From assembly GCF_016864375.1 (NCBI RefSeq), contig NZ_CP069356.1, positions 1,054,001-1,118,000 of the forward strand: 64,000 bases of DNA. The letters are read 5' to 3'. The notes beneath the pieces were generated by a model. That model ran no database searches. It was not told where the DNA came from and was given only the letters and a program-made list of their open reading frames with translations. The position numbers were made by a program, and so were the translations under genes. Each line of letters opens with the position of its first letter. The first letter of the stretch is position 1. Shown here piece by piece: positions 36,797 through 45,784 of the stretch. Source of the stretch: Microvirga sp. VF16 (lineage in GTDB: Bacteria > Pseudomonadota > Alphaproteobacteria > Rhizobiales > Beijerinckiaceae).

Positions 36797-37204
36797 GTGA
36801 CGTCTTACCTCCACGTATCTTCCCTCAATGACACCTCTTTCCGCGCGAGCGAGACACGAGCGAGGCTTGATACCCTTGCACGTTTCCTCGACAGCGCCAT
36901 TCGCGTGCCGGGAACCAACATCCGGCTCGGTGCCGACGCGCTCTTGAACCTGGTTCCTGGCGTCGGCACGCTGACGTCAAAGGGCATGTCGGCCTACCTG
37001 ATCTGGGAGGCGCGCCGTCTTGGTGTACCAATGTCGACGCTCCTGCGGATGACAGGAAATGTCGGCGTCGACTTCGCCATCAGCGCGGTCCCGGTGGTCG
37101 GCTGGGTTGGCGATGTGTTCTTTCGCTCGAACCTGCGCAACATGGCACTGCTGCGTGACCATCTCGACCGATTCCATCCAGGGCTGAACACCTTCCAGAG
37201 ATGA
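36797..37204 (+). CDS. DUF4112 membrane protein
   Basis: 135-aa DUF4112 protein: LARFLDSAIRVPGTNIRLG, LLNLVPGVGTLTSKGMSAYL and the amphipathic AISAVPVVGWVGDVFFRSN. Start set at GTG 36797 because GGAG lies 6 bases upstream; an in-frame ATG at 36767 is possible. It precedes ftsH in the same direction by 78 bp. Function unknown. Confidence 0.8.
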   Translation: MTSYLHVSSLNDTSFRASETRARLDTLARFLDSAIRVPGTNIRLGADALLNLVPGVGTLTSKGMSAYLIWEARRLGVPMSTLLRMTGNVGVDFAISAVPVVGWVGDVFFRSNLRNMALLRDHLDRFHPGLNTFQR

Positions 37205-37282
37205 CACTACTCAGGAACCCGATCGTGTCCGGCTGTTACCCTCGTATCTCGGCTAGACCTTTGCCGCTCAGAAAGCATAGCG

Positions 37283-39214
37283 ATGAACACCCCCAACGCC
37301 GCGCCTAACTTTCGCAATTTTGCGATAGCCGCTGCGGTCATGTCCCTGCTGTCGATGTTCTACTTCCAGAGCACGGCGGGACCGCAACCTGATCAACTCC
37401 CCTACTCCGCCTTCATCACGGCAATCGATCAAGGCGAGATCCGCTCGGTCACTATCCAGGGGCAGGAGGTCGTGGCCGAGCGTTCAGGCGGCGGCGTCGT
37501 CACGACCTACGTTCCGCAAGGTGCCGGCCTCATCGCCCAACTCCAGCAGAAGGGCGTCGTGATCAAAGCAGAGCCACCGCCGCAGCCGAGCCTGCTCGGC
37601 AGCCTGCTGCTGTCGCTGCTGCCGTTTGCCTTGATGGTCGGCATTGTGGTCTGGATGTCCCGCAATGCTATGAACAAGCAGGGTAGCGGAGGCGGTCTGA
37701 TGTCCATCGGCAAGTCGAAGGCGAAGCTGCTGACTGAAGCGCATGGCCGCGTCACCTTCGACGACGTCGCCGGCATCGACGAGGCCAAGGAAGACCTGCA
37801 GGAGGTCGTGGAGTTCCTGCGCGATCCGCAGAAGTTCCAGCGTCTCGGCGGCCGCATTCCGCGCGGCGTGCTGCTGGTCGGCCCTCCCGGTACCGGTAAG
37901 ACCCTGACCGCCCGCGCAGTGGCGGGCGAAGCCAACGTGCCGTTCTTCACCATCTCGGGCTCCGACTTCGTCGAGATGTTCGTCGGCGTGGGTGCCTCCC
38001 GTGTGCGCGACATGTTCGAGCAGGCGAAGAAGAACGCGCCCTGCATCATCTTCATCGACGAGATCGACGCGGTCGGCCGCCATCGCGGTGCAGGCTTAGG
38101 GGGCGGCAACGACGAGCGCGAGCAGACCCTCAACCAGCTCTTGGTCGAGATGGACGGCTTCGAGGCCAACGAGGGCGTGATCATCATCGCGGCCACCAAC
38201 CGTCCCGACGTGCTCGATCCGGCGCTGCTGCGTCCGGGCCGCTTCGACCGCCAGATCGTCGTTCCGAATCCGGACGTCCTGGGCCGCGAGAAGATCCTGC
38301 GCGTCCATGTGCGCAAGGTGCCGCTCGCTCCCGACGTGGACCTGAAGGTGATCGCCCGCGGCACGCCCGGCTTCTCGGGCGCCGACCTCATGAACCTCGT
38401 CAACGAGGCGGCGCTGCTCGCCGCTCGCCGCGGCAAGCGCATCGTCACGATGAAGGAGTTCGAGGACGCCAAGGACAAGGTGATGATGGGCGCTGAGCGC
38501 CGCACCCTGGTCATGACCGACGACGAGAAGCGCCTGACCGCCTATCACGAGGCCGGCCACGCCGTCGTCGCCCTCAACGTCCCGGCGACCGATCCGGTCC
38601 ACAAGGCGACCATCATCCCGCGCGGCCGCGCGCTCGGCATGGTCATGCAGCTGCCCGAGCGGGACAAGCTGTCCATGTCCTACGAGCAGATGACCTCGCG
38701 CCTCGCCATCATGATGGGCGGCCGCATCGCCGAGGAGATGATCTTCGGCAAGGACAAGGTCACCTCCGGTGCTCAGTCGGACATCGAGCAGGCGACCCGT
38801 CTCGCCCGGATGATGGTGACCAAGTGGGGCTTCTCGCCCGAACTCGGCACGGTGGCCTATGGCGAGAACCAGGACGAGGTCTTCCTCGGCATGCAGATGG
38901 GCCGCCAGCAGAACGTCTCCGAGGCCACCGCCCAGAAGATCGACTCGGAGGTCCGCCGCCTGGTCGAGGACGGGCTCAACGATGCCCGCCGCATTCTGAC
39001 CGAGAAGGCGCACGAGCTCGAGGCCCTGGCCCGCGGTCTGCTCGAATACGAGACTCTGACCGGCGACGAGATCCGCCATCTGCTCGACGGCCAGCCGCCG
39101 GTGCGCGACACCGGCGAGACCATCACCCCCAGCCGCGGCTCCGCCGTGCCCACCGCCGGCCGTGGCCGGCCGCGGGAGAGCGACGGGGAACTGATTCCGC
39201 AGCCCCAGAGCTAA
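37283..39214 (+). CDS. ftsH: ATP-dependent zinc metalloprotease FtsH
   Basis: 643-aa membrane-anchored AAA+ protease. TM segments are at about residues 11-30 and 104-126, with a periplasmic domain between. Walker A GPPGTGKT is at 200-207, Walker B FIDE at 257-260, the second region of homology near 305-322, and zinc site HEAGH at 422-426. It degrades misfolded membrane proteins and selected regulators. High GC and strict codon bias set it apart from the IS-rich DNA around. The 30-residue Pro/Gly/Arg tail is variable in the family. Followed by a terminator. Confidence 0.97.
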   Translation: MNTPNAAPNFRNFAIAAAVMSLLSMFYFQSTAGPQPDQLPYSAFITAIDQGEIRSVTIQGQEVVAERSGGGVVTTYVPQGAGLIAQLQQKGVVIKAEPPPQPSLLGSLLLSLLPFALMVGIVVWMSRNAMNKQGSGGGLMSIGKSKAKLLTEAHGRVTFDDVAGIDEAKEDLQEVVEFLRDPQKFQRLGGRIPRGVLLVGPPGTGKTLTARAVAGEANVPFFTISGSDFVEMFVGVGASRVRDMFEQAKKNAPCIIFIDEIDAVGRHRGAGLGGGNDEREQTLNQLLVEMDGFEANEGVIIIAATNRPDVLDPALLRPGRFDRQIVVPNPDVLGREKILRVHVRKVPLAPDVDLKVIARGTPGFSGADLMNLVNEAALLAARRGKRIVTMKEFEDAKDKVMMGAERRTLVMTDDEKRLTAYHEAGHAVVALNVPATDPVHKATIIPRGRALGMVMQLPERDKLSMSYEQMTSRLAIMMGGRIAEEMIFGKDKVTSGAQSDIEQATRLARMMVTKWGFSPELGTVAYGENQDEVFLGMQMGRQQNVSEATAQKIDSEVRRLVEDGLNDARRILTEKAHELEALARGLLEYETLTGDEIRHLLDGQPPVRDTGETITPSRGSAVPTAGRGRPRESDGELIPQPQS

Positions 39215-39225
39215 AGCAAAGGTAG

Positions 39226-39262
39226 AAGGCGAGTGCTTCGACCGCACACGCCTTTTCTTTTC
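39226..39262 (+). terminator. rho-independent terminator after ftsH
   Basis: AAGGCGAGTG (39226) pairs with CACACGCCTT (39245) at 9 of 10 positions over a 9-base loop, followed by TTCTTTT. It ends the ftsH transcript before the sigma factor gene. Confidence 0.75.
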
Positions 39263-39338
39263 CGCTCCCAGTCTGGTGACGGGCAGAAAAATTCGATCCT
39301 TGCCGGATTAACCCTGCGATCAGCTCCGTATACGGGTC

Positions 39339-39887
39339 ATGAACGACGCCAAGCGCATGGATGTCATCGGACTGCTCGGACCCTTGCGGCGCTATGCTCG
39401 CTCGCTGGCACGGGACGAGAGCCAAGCCGAGGACCTGGTGCAGGACACCCTTGTTCGGGCCTATGAGCAGCGCAGCTCGTTCCGCCCGGGCGGCAACCTG
39501 CGTGGCTGGCTGCTCTCGATTCTGCACAACACCTTCATCGATCACCGGCGGCGTCACGTGGCGGAGTTCCGTCGCCTGGAGCAGGTTGCCGCTGTTGCCG
39601 AGACAGCGGCTCCACCCGACCAGGAAAGCCGGGTGCGGCTCCAGCAGGTTCAGGCCGCTTTCGTGAGCCTGCCAGACGAGCAACGGGCTGCCCTGCATCT
39701 CGTCGCTATCGAAGGCCTGTCCTACCCAGAGGCCGCCACCGCTCTGAAGATCCCAGTCGGCACCCTTATGTCCCGCCTCGGCCGCGCCCGCGCCACTTTG
39801 CGAGGCTTCGAGTCAGGAACCGAGGTGTCGCGACCGTCCGAAGGCAAGCGTCCAAGCCTGCGCACTGTAGGAGGATCCGATGTCTGA
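39339..39887 (+). CDS. ECF RNA polymerase sigma factor
   Basis: 182-aa ECF sigma factor. Region 2 is at about residues 10-75 (LRRYARSLARDESQAEDLVQ, DTLVRAYEQRSSFRPGGNLR) and region 4 at about 105-160 (FVSLPDEQRAALHLVAIEGL, PVGTLMSRLGRARATLR). It overlaps the following anti-sigma gene by 8 bp, as expected of a co-regulated pair. Confidence 0.92.
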   Translation: MNDAKRMDVIGLLGPLRRYARSLARDESQAEDLVQDTLVRAYEQRSSFRPGGNLRGWLLSILHNTFIDHRRRHVAEFRRLEQVAAVAETAAPPDQESRVRLQQVQAAFVSLPDEQRAALHLVAIEGLSYPEAATALKIPVGTLMSRLGRARATLRGFESGTEVSRPSEGKRPSLRTVGGSDV

Positions 39888-40641
39888 CCCTATCACCGAA
39901 GCGGACCTTCTGGCCTATGTGGATGACCAGCTTGACGTCGCGCGACGGATTGAGGTCGAGGAGCATCTTGCCCACGATCCGGAAGCCGCCGCGCGGATCA
40001 TGGCCGATCTGAAGGACCGAGATGCCCTCCGGCTGCTCCACGCTTGTCCTCTGCCCCGCGCTCCAGAGACCACCTTTGCAGCGGCTTCCCGACTTGAGCG
40101 CGCTCTGGCCTGGCAGGAGTTCGGCCTGAAGCTGCGCCGGATCGCCGCCGTGGTGGCGCTGATCGGGTTCGGCTGGTTTGCTCACGGGCAGGTCGGGCTG
40201 GGGATTTCCGACAGCGAGGCCTCGCCCAAGCCGCCGGCTTTCGTCGAGGATGCCCTGCATTCGCACGAGACGGGCCTTCTGCGCGCTCGCATGGTCTCAC
40301 AGCCTGAAGTCGAGGCCTATGACCCGGCCGAGATCCTGGCCGAGACCGGGATCCAACTTCCGCCCCTGCCTGATGACTGGCAGGTTCGGGATGCACAGGT
40401 TTTCCCGTCCAGGCATGGCCACAGCGTCGAACTCGTCATCGATGCCAATGATCTTGGCCGGGTGTCCCTGTTTGCCGCCCAGACTCCGGCCTTCAACGTG
40501 ATCGCCCCAACCCTGGCCCGCTTCGACAAGGCGAAGGCTGTCTATTGGCAGACCGGCCCGCTCGCCTACGCGCTGACCGGGACCGGCAGCGACACAACCC
40601 TTGAACGGGCCGCCATCGGGTTGTCCCGCCAGCTTCGATAA
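39880..40641 (+). CDS. anti-sigma factor, transmembrane
   Basis: 253-aa protein. The N-terminal 60 residues resemble the anti-sigma zinc-finger-like domain without the Cys motif (ITEADLLAYVDDQLDVARRI). One TM segment follows at about 88-105 (IAAVVALIGFGWFAHG) and a periplasmic domain after it. Overlap with the sigma gene supports its role in holding that sigma factor inactive at the membrane. Confidence 0.85.
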   Translation: MSDPITEADLLAYVDDQLDVARRIEVEEHLAHDPEAAARIMADLKDRDALRLLHACPLPRAPETTFAAASRLERALAWQEFGLKLRRIAAVVALIGFGWFAHGQVGLGISDSEASPKPPAFVEDALHSHETGLLRARMVSQPEVEAYDPAEILAETGIQLPPLPDDWQVRDAQVFPSRHGHSVELVIDANDLGRVSLFAAQTPAFNVIAPTLARFDKAKAVYWQTGPLAYALTGTGSDTTLERAAIGLSRQLR

Positions 40642-40660
40642 CACCCACAGGAGGACTTTG

Positions 40661-41374
40661 ATGAATACACCTTACGCCTGGCAGACAACGACCGCACGCG
40701 CGGGTAGCGCCGTCTTTGACGAGGGCCTGCGCCAGCACATGCTGCGGGTCTACAACTACATAGGCATTGGCCTTGTGGTGACCGGACTCGTGGCGTTTTT
40801 TGTTGCCTCAACCCCTGCCCTCTATGTGCCGATCTTCCAAACCCCGCTGAAGTGGGTGGTGATGCTGGCGCCACTGGCCTTCATCTTCTTCTCGTTTCGC
40901 ATAGACCGGATGACGGCGGCGTCCGCCCGCACTGCCTTCTTTGCCTTCTCGGCCGTCATGGGGCTGTCACTCGCCTCGGTGTTCCTGGTCTTCACCGGAG
41001 CCAGCATCGCCCGCACGTTCTTCATAACGGCGGCCATGTTCGGTGCCACCAGTCTTTACGGCTACACGACGAAACGCGATCTCTCGAAGTTCGGCTCGTT
41101 CTTGATCATGGGCCTGATCGGCATCGTCATCGCCTCGCTGGTTAACATCTTCCTCGCGTCGAGCGCTTTGCAGTTCGCGATCTCGATCATCGGCGTGCTC
41201 GTGTTCACCGGCCTGACCGCTTACGACACGCAGTCGATCAAGGAGCGGTATGCCGAAGGCTATGGCCACGAAGCCAACAACAAGATGGCCGTGTTTGGCG
41301 CGCTCTCGCTCTACCTGAACTTCATCAATCTCTTCCAGCTGCTGCTGAGCCTCACCGGGCAGCGGGAAGAGTAA
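40661..41374 (+). CDS. Bax inhibitor-1/YccA family membrane protein
   Basis: 237-aa polytopic protein with about seven TM segments and the UPF0005/BI-1 signatures (GLRQHMLRVYNYIGIGL, TAYDTQSIKERY, ALSLYLNFINLFQLLL). Start at 40661 has AGGAGG; the gap after the anti-sigma gene is 19 bp. E. coli YccA modulates FtsH; its position two genes after ftsH makes a similar link attractive here. Confidence 0.92.
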   Translation: MNTPYAWQTTTARAGSAVFDEGLRQHMLRVYNYIGIGLVVTGLVAFFVASTPALYVPIFQTPLKWVVMLAPLAFIFFSFRIDRMTAASARTAFFAFSAVMGLSLASVFLVFTGASIARTFFITAAMFGATSLYGYTTKRDLSKFGSFLIMGLIGIVIASLVNIFLASSALQFAISIIGVLVFTGLTAYDTQSIKERYAEGYGHEANNKMAVFGALSLYLNFINLFQLLLSLTGQREE

Positions 41375-41407
41375 CCCCCGTCCATTGCAAGAAAGGAATT
41401 GATTTAC

Positions 41408-41983
41408 ATGGACCATCAGGACCGTCAGGCCATCGAACAGCTCTTCGGGAAGATCGCGCAGGTCGAGGGCCAAGCCGGAGCTCCGGACACGCAGGCGGCG
41501 GAGTTCATCCGCTCGCAGATCGCGCGGCAGCCGAATGCTCCGTACTACATGGCCCAGACCATCGTGGTGCAGGAGCAGGCACTGAATGCCGCCCAAGGCC
41601 GGATCCAGCAACTGGAACAGGAGCTGGCCAGCCGTCCGGCAGGCGGTGGGGGATTCCTCTCTGGCCTGTTTGGCGGTGGGCAGTCACGGCCGCAGCCGCA
41701 ACCCGCTTATCAGCCGCATCAGCCCTATCAGCAGCCGATGCACGGCATGCCGCCCCACATGACACATGGCGGCATGGCTCCCCGTGGCGGCGGAGGCTTT
41801 CTCGCTGGCGCGGCCCAGACCGCCATGGGCGTGGCCGGCGGCGTACTGCTGGGCAACATGATCGCCGATGCTTTCGGAGGTGGAGACGAGGCGAAAGCCG
41901 CCGATGCCGGCCAGGCCGAGCCGCAGCAAGCCGCCGCCGAGGATACTGGCGGCGATGACTTCAGCTTCGAAGAGGACATCTAA
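41408..41983 (+). CDS. DUF2076 family protein
   Basis: 191-aa DUF2076 protein. An N-terminal helical domain (QAIEQLFGKIAQVEGQAGAP, IVVQEQALNAAQGRIQQLEQ), a Gly/Pro/Gln/His-rich middle, a glycine-zipper-like AGAAQTAMGVAGGVLLGNMI and an acidic tail GGDDFSFEEDI are visible. Start at 41408 behind AAAGGAA. It lies 33 bp after the YccA-type gene. Function unknown; likely envelope associated. Confidence 0.85.
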   Translation: MDHQDRQAIEQLFGKIAQVEGQAGAPDTQAAEFIRSQIARQPNAPYYMAQTIVVQEQALNAAQGRIQQLEQELASRPAGGGGFLSGLFGGGQSRPQPQPAYQPHQPYQQPMHGMPPHMTHGGMAPRGGGGFLAGAAQTAMGVAGGVLLGNMIADAFGGGDEAKAADAGQAEPQQAAAEDTGGDDFSFEEDI

Positions 41984-41997
41984 GTCCGATCAACGAT

Positions 41998-42031
41998 GGG
42001 GCGGCCCTCCCAGACCAGGGCTGACCGCCCC
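41998..42031 (+). terminator. hairpin after DUF2076 gene
   Basis: GGGGCGG (41998) pairs perfectly with CCGCCCC (42025) around a 20-base loop that can fold further. There is no T-run, so terminator activity is uncertain. Confidence 0.4.
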
Positions 42032-42233
42032 ATGATCTCATCCCTCCCGATCCGAGCGCCCGTCTTGGAGACCTCTCGGATCCCCAGTACCATTCCGCCG
42101 TCGCAGGTCCATGCGCGTCTCAGGCTCACGACAGAGATGGAATGCCGGCCTTGCAACGCCGTTGCCCGGTGACCTTACACCGATTTCCAGCCCCATCATT
42201 TCCTGCAGCACGATCCCCGTACGGAGTTTAAGA

Positions 42234-42686
42234 ATGCACTGTTTGCAGCCTGCCGCGACCTTCGCCCTTGCCTGCATCTTTGCCCTGTCTGGAACCGCCG
42301 TCCTCGCTCAGAGCAACAGCGCCTACCGGAGCACGGATGTGGTTGCCGGCAAGCCGCATCGCTTAGGCGTCTATGGCAACGTGCAAAAGGACTGCACGTC
42401 GGGGCCGCTGCCAACCGTCCGGGTCGTGACCCCGCCCAAACACGGCGAGCTGAATGTGCGCAGTGGGAAGCTCAAAGCCGGACGGATCTCCCGCTGCCCG
42501 AAACTGGAGGCTACGGCCCAAGGGATCTTCTATAAGCCCAACCCCACCTACAAGGGAGCCGACGAGGTCAGCTACGAGGTCAAGTCGGCCAGTGGCAAGG
42601 TGGAGAGCCACACCATCAGGATCACGGTGAAAGACGCGACGCCCGCAGACGCCAAGCCCAACCCGGACGCTGACGCTGACCTGTGA
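42234..42686 (+). CDS. secreted protein with Ig/cadherin-like domain
   Basis: 150-aa protein with signal peptide (MHCLQPAATFALACIFALSG, cleavage near AVLAQS). A beta-rich domain follows, containing TVRVVTPPKHGELNVRSGK and the repeat-like NPTYKGADEVSYEVKSASGK, typical of bacterial Ig/cadherin-like folds. A charged tail ends NPDADADL. Function unknown. Confidence 0.65.
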   Translation: MHCLQPAATFALACIFALSGTAVLAQSNSAYRSTDVVAGKPHRLGVYGNVQKDCTSGPLPTVRVVTPPKHGELNVRSGKLKAGRISRCPKLEATAQGIFYKPNPTYKGADEVSYEVKSASGKVESHTIRITVKDATPADAKPNPDADADL

Positions 42687-43064
42687 CGACGAAGCGGTCG
42701 GACGGACCTCCCGGTCCGCATTGACGCTATCTTGGCAGAAGGGCTTGGCAAGGGCCGCTTACGCGGCCCTTTGTAGTCCCTATAGGCCAGCAGCGTCGCT
42801 CGTGAGCACGTGGGCAGAGACCAGTCGACGCCCCAAAGGCGGCAGCCGGCACGTAGCTCCTTGAAGCCAAAGCCACCCAAGGGCAGAGGCGGCTCTTGGT
42901 TACTCTGGCTTGGCGATCCGCGTCTCCTCGAAATCGGCCAAGGCCCATCCGCCAACTGATGCCGTAAACGCCAAGGTCGAAGGGTGAAGCAATCGGGTCT
43001 TGGACACTTGCAAACCAAGGCCTGTGAACCCTCAGCCTTAAGGCCACCTAGGCAATCGAGCTTC
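42687..43064. other. non-coding interval before the sit operon
   Basis: About 380 bp. Apart from the terminator at 42751-42772 no gene or known RNA was seen. Confidence 0.5.
42751..42772 (+). terminator. stem-loop terminator
   Basis: AGGGCCGC (42751) and GCGGCCCT (42763) form a perfect 8-bp stem with loop TTAC, followed by a short TT. Likely ends the transcript of the secreted-protein gene. Confidence 0.65.
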
Positions 43065-43092
43065 TTGCAAATGCTTTGCAACTGCATAAACT
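43065..43092 (+). promoter_or_regulatory. sit operon promoter with Mur/Fur-like operator
   Basis: TTGCAA (43065-43070) and TAAACT (43087-43092) are separated by 16 bp and form a plausible promoter. The perfect dyad TGCAAATGCTTTGCA (43066-43080) overlaps the -35 and spacer. It resembles the manganese-responsive Mur (Fur family) sites upstream of rhizobial sitABCD, so repression by Mn-bound Mur is likely. Confidence 0.65.
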
Positions 43093-43119
43093 ACCGGGAT
43101 GTTTCTCGAGGAGACCCTA

Positions 43120-44010
43120 ATGAAGCTTCCTCCCTTGCTGCTGATCTTTGCAACCTTGTTCTTCGCTGCCTCATCTGCTCAAGGAGCAAAGGGCAAGTTC
43201 AAGGTCGTTACCACCTTCACGGTCATTGCCGACATGGCGCAGAACGTGGCTGGTGACGCAGCCATCGTGGAATCAACCACCAAGCCCGGAGCGGAGATCC
43301 ACAATTACCAGCCGACACCAGGCGACATCCTGCGGGCGCAGGATGCCAAGCTCATCCTATGGAACGGCCTCAACCTTGAGCTTTGGTTCGAGAAGTTCCT
43401 CCGCAATCTAAGGGAGGTGCCCAGCGTCGTCGTGTCCGAGGGCGTGAAGCCGATGGGGATCCAGGAGGGGCCCTACACCGGCAAGCCCAACCCCCATGCC
43501 TGGATGTCCCCCAGCGATGCCCTCATCTATGTCGACAACATCCGCGATGCGCTCGCCAATCACGATCCCGGGAATGCCGAGACCTACCGGGCCAATGCGG
43601 AGACCTACAAGGCGAAGATCCAGGCGACCGTCGCGCCGATCCGCTCGACCCTGGCGGCGATCCCCGAGCAGCGCCGCTGGCTCGTGACCAGCGAGGGCGC
43701 GTTCAGCTACCTCGCTCGCGACTTCGGCCTAAAGGAACTCTACCTCTGGCCGATCAACGCCGATCAGCAGGGCACGCCGCGGCAAGTGCGCAAGGTCATC
43801 GATGCCGTGCGGGCCAACTCCATCCCGGCTGTGTTCTCGGAAAGCACCGTCTCGCCCGATCCGGCCAAGCAAGTGGCCCGCGAGACCGGCGCCAAATACG
43901 GCGGCGTTCTCTACGTCGACTCCCTGAGTGATGCCACAGGTCTGGTGCCGACCTATCTTGATCTCCTGCGCGTCACCTCGGAGACCATCGCCAAGGGATT
44001 GACCGAATGA
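43120..44010 (+). CDS. sitA: manganese/iron ABC transporter substrate-binding protein
   Basis: 296-aa cluster A-I metal receptor. A signal peptide ends near SAQGA. Metal ligands are H61 (GAEIHNYQPTPGD), H126 (NPHAWMSP), the Glu in FSESTVS and the Asp in YVDSLSD. Start at 43120 behind GAGGAG. First gene of a four-gene operon overlapping by 4 bp with sitB. The His-His-Glu-Asp set is typical of Mn(II)/Fe(II) rather than zinc receptors. Confidence 0.94.
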   Translation: MKLPPLLLIFATLFFAASSAQGAKGKFKVVTTFTVIADMAQNVAGDAAIVESTTKPGAEIHNYQPTPGDILRAQDAKLILWNGLNLELWFEKFLRNLREVPSVVVSEGVKPMGIQEGPYTGKPNPHAWMSPSDALIYVDNIRDALANHDPGNAETYRANAETYKAKIQATVAPIRSTLAAIPEQRRWLVTSEGAFSYLARDFGLKELYLWPINADQQGTPRQVRKVIDAVRANSIPAVFSESTVSPDPAKQVARETGAKYGGVLYVDSLSDATGLVPTYLDLLRVTSETIAKGLTE

Positions 44011-44927
44011 ATGCCCCCACCCGACGAGCCGACCCTCGTTCCGGCGCCGCCGACGCAGGACTTACCGTCAGTGGTGCAACGGTCACCTACCGCAATGGGC
44101 ATACGGCTCTTCGGGACGTGAGCTTTGTGATCCCGCGTGGCACCATCACGGCTCTGGTGGGGGTCAATGGCAGCGGCAAGTCGACCCTGTTCAAGGCCGT
44201 GATGGGTTTTGTCCCCGTGTCACCCGGCTCGATCTCGATCCTCAGCGGCTCCGTTGCCCAGGCGCTCAAGAACAATATCGTCGCCTATGTGCCCCAGAGT
44301 GAGGATGTCGATTGGAACTTCCCCGTTCTGGTCGACGATGTGGTGATGATGGGCCGCTACGGACACATGAACCTGCTGCGTCTGCCCCGGCGCCAGGACC
44401 ACGAGGCGGTGGACGCGGCGCTGGAACGGGTCGGCATGACGGCCTTCCGGAAGCGCCAGATCGGCGAGCTCTCGGGTGGCCAGAAGAAGCGGGTCTTCCT
44501 GGCACGCGCCCTTGCGCAGCACGCCCGTGTCATTCTCCTGGACGAGCCCTTCACCGGCGTCGACGTGACCACGGAGGAGGCCATCATCGTGCTCCTGCGT
44601 GGGCTTCGCGACGAAGGCCGCGTGATCCTGGTTTCGACCCACAATCTCGGTAGCGTTCCCGAGTTCTGTGATCGCGCCGTGCTGCTGAACCGGACCGTGC
44701 TCGCTGCCGGGCTGACGGAAGAAGTATTCACGCGGGCCAACCTGGAAAAGGCTTTTGGCGGCGTGCTTCGGCACTTCGTGTTCGATGCCAAACTTCGTGC
44801 CGGTATTGCTTCGGTGGATGTCATCTCCGACGACGAGCGGCCGCTGGTCATCTACGCAGACAAAGCTTCGGATGCGACCAAGGATAGCACGGCTAACCCA
44901 CCGGCCGCAGGAAGCGAGCGCACCTGA
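44007..44927 (+). CDS. sitB: manganese/iron ABC transporter ATPase
   Basis: 306-aa ABC ATPase: Walker A GVNGSGKST, signature LSGGQKKR and Walker B VILLDEPF. The C-terminal ~50 residues are an extension beyond the ATPase core. It overlaps sitA by 4 bp and sitC by 1 bp. Powers metal import with SitC and SitD. Confidence 0.95.
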   Translation: MNAPTRRADPRSGAADAGLTVSGATVTYRNGHTALRDVSFVIPRGTITALVGVNGSGKSTLFKAVMGFVPVSPGSISILSGSVAQALKNNIVAYVPQSEDVDWNFPVLVDDVVMMGRYGHMNLLRLPRRQDHEAVDAALERVGMTAFRKRQIGELSGGQKKRVFLARALAQHARVILLDEPFTGVDVTTEEAIIVLLRGLRDEGRVILVSTHNLGSVPEFCDRAVLLNRTVLAAGLTEEVFTRANLEKAFGGVLRHFVFDAKLRAGIASVDVISDDERPLVIYADKASDATKDSTANPPAAGSERT

Positions 44928-45784
44928 TGGCCCAGCTCCTTGAGCCGTTTTCCTACGACTACATGGTCAACGCCATGTGGGTGAGCGCCCTCGTCGGGGC
45001 GGTCTGCGCCTTCCTCTCCGCCTATCTGATGCTCAAAGGTTGGTCGCTGATCGGCGATGCGCTCTCACACTCCATCGTCCCAGGTGTGGCTGGCGCCTAC
45101 ATGCTCGGCCTGCCCTTCTCCGTCGGAGCTTTCCTCTCGGGCGGACTGGCGGCCGGCGCCATGCTGTTCCTGAACCAGCGCACGAAGCTCAAGGAGGACG
45201 CCATCATCGGGCTGATCTTCACCTCCTTCTTCGGCCTCGGGCTGTTCATGGTGTCGCTGTCGCCCACCTCCGTGAACATCCAGACCATCGTCCTCGGCAA
45301 CATCCTGGCGGTCACGCCCGAGGATACGCTGCAACTTGTCATCATTGCGGGCGTGTCTCTCGCCATTCTGCTGGTGAAGTGGAAGGACCTCCTCGTCACC
45401 TTCTTCGACGAGAACCATGCCCGCTCGGTCGGCCTGAATCCCACGGCTCTGAAAGTCCTGTTCTTCACCCTGCTCAGCGCCTGCACGGTCGCGGCGTTGC
45501 AGACGGTCGGGGCGTTCCTGGTGATCGCCATGGTGGTGACACCCGGTGCTACGGCCTACCTTCTGACTGATCGGTTTCCACGGCTGATCCTGATCAGCAT
45601 AGCGGTCGGCGCGCTTTCAAGCGGCATCGGCGCCTATCTCAGTTATTTCCTCGACGGTGCCACCGGCGGCATCATCATCGTGCTGCAGACGCTGGTGTTC
45701 CTGACCGCCTTCTTCCTGGCGCCCAAGCATGGGCTGCTCGCCGCCCGCCGGCGCATGCGAGCCACATCGGAGGCGAGCCTATGA
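44927..45784 (+). CDS. sitC: manganese/iron ABC transporter permease
   Basis: 285-aa ABC-3 family permease with eight or so TM segments and the family motifs GWSLIGDALSHSIVPGV and FLVIAMVVTPGATAYLLTDR. It overlaps sitD by 4 bp. Forms the heteromeric channel with SitD. Confidence 0.95.
   Translation: MAQLLEPFSYDYMVNAMWVSALVGAVCAFLSAYLMLKGWSLIGDALSHSIVPGVAGAYMLGLPFSVGAFLSGGLAAGAMLFLNQRTKLKEDAIIGLIFTSFFGLGLFMVSLSPTSVNIQTIVLGNILAVTPEDTLQLVIIAGVSLAILLVKWKDLLVTFFDENHARSVGLNPTALKVLFFTLLSACTVAALQTVGAFLVIAMVVTPGATAYLLTDRFPRLILISIAVGALSSGIGAYLSYFLDGATGGIIIVLQTLVFLTAFFLAPKHGLLAARRRMRATSEASL

Noticed and set aside
37484..39247. Long minus-strand frames opposite ftsH (37507-38514 and 38096-39247)
   Set aside because: High-GC shadow frames of a strongly biased gene, with His/Asp/Arg-rich composition and no family.
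43383..43931. Second frame within sitA
   Set aside because: Arg/Gly/Pro-rich shadow of a well-recognised gene.
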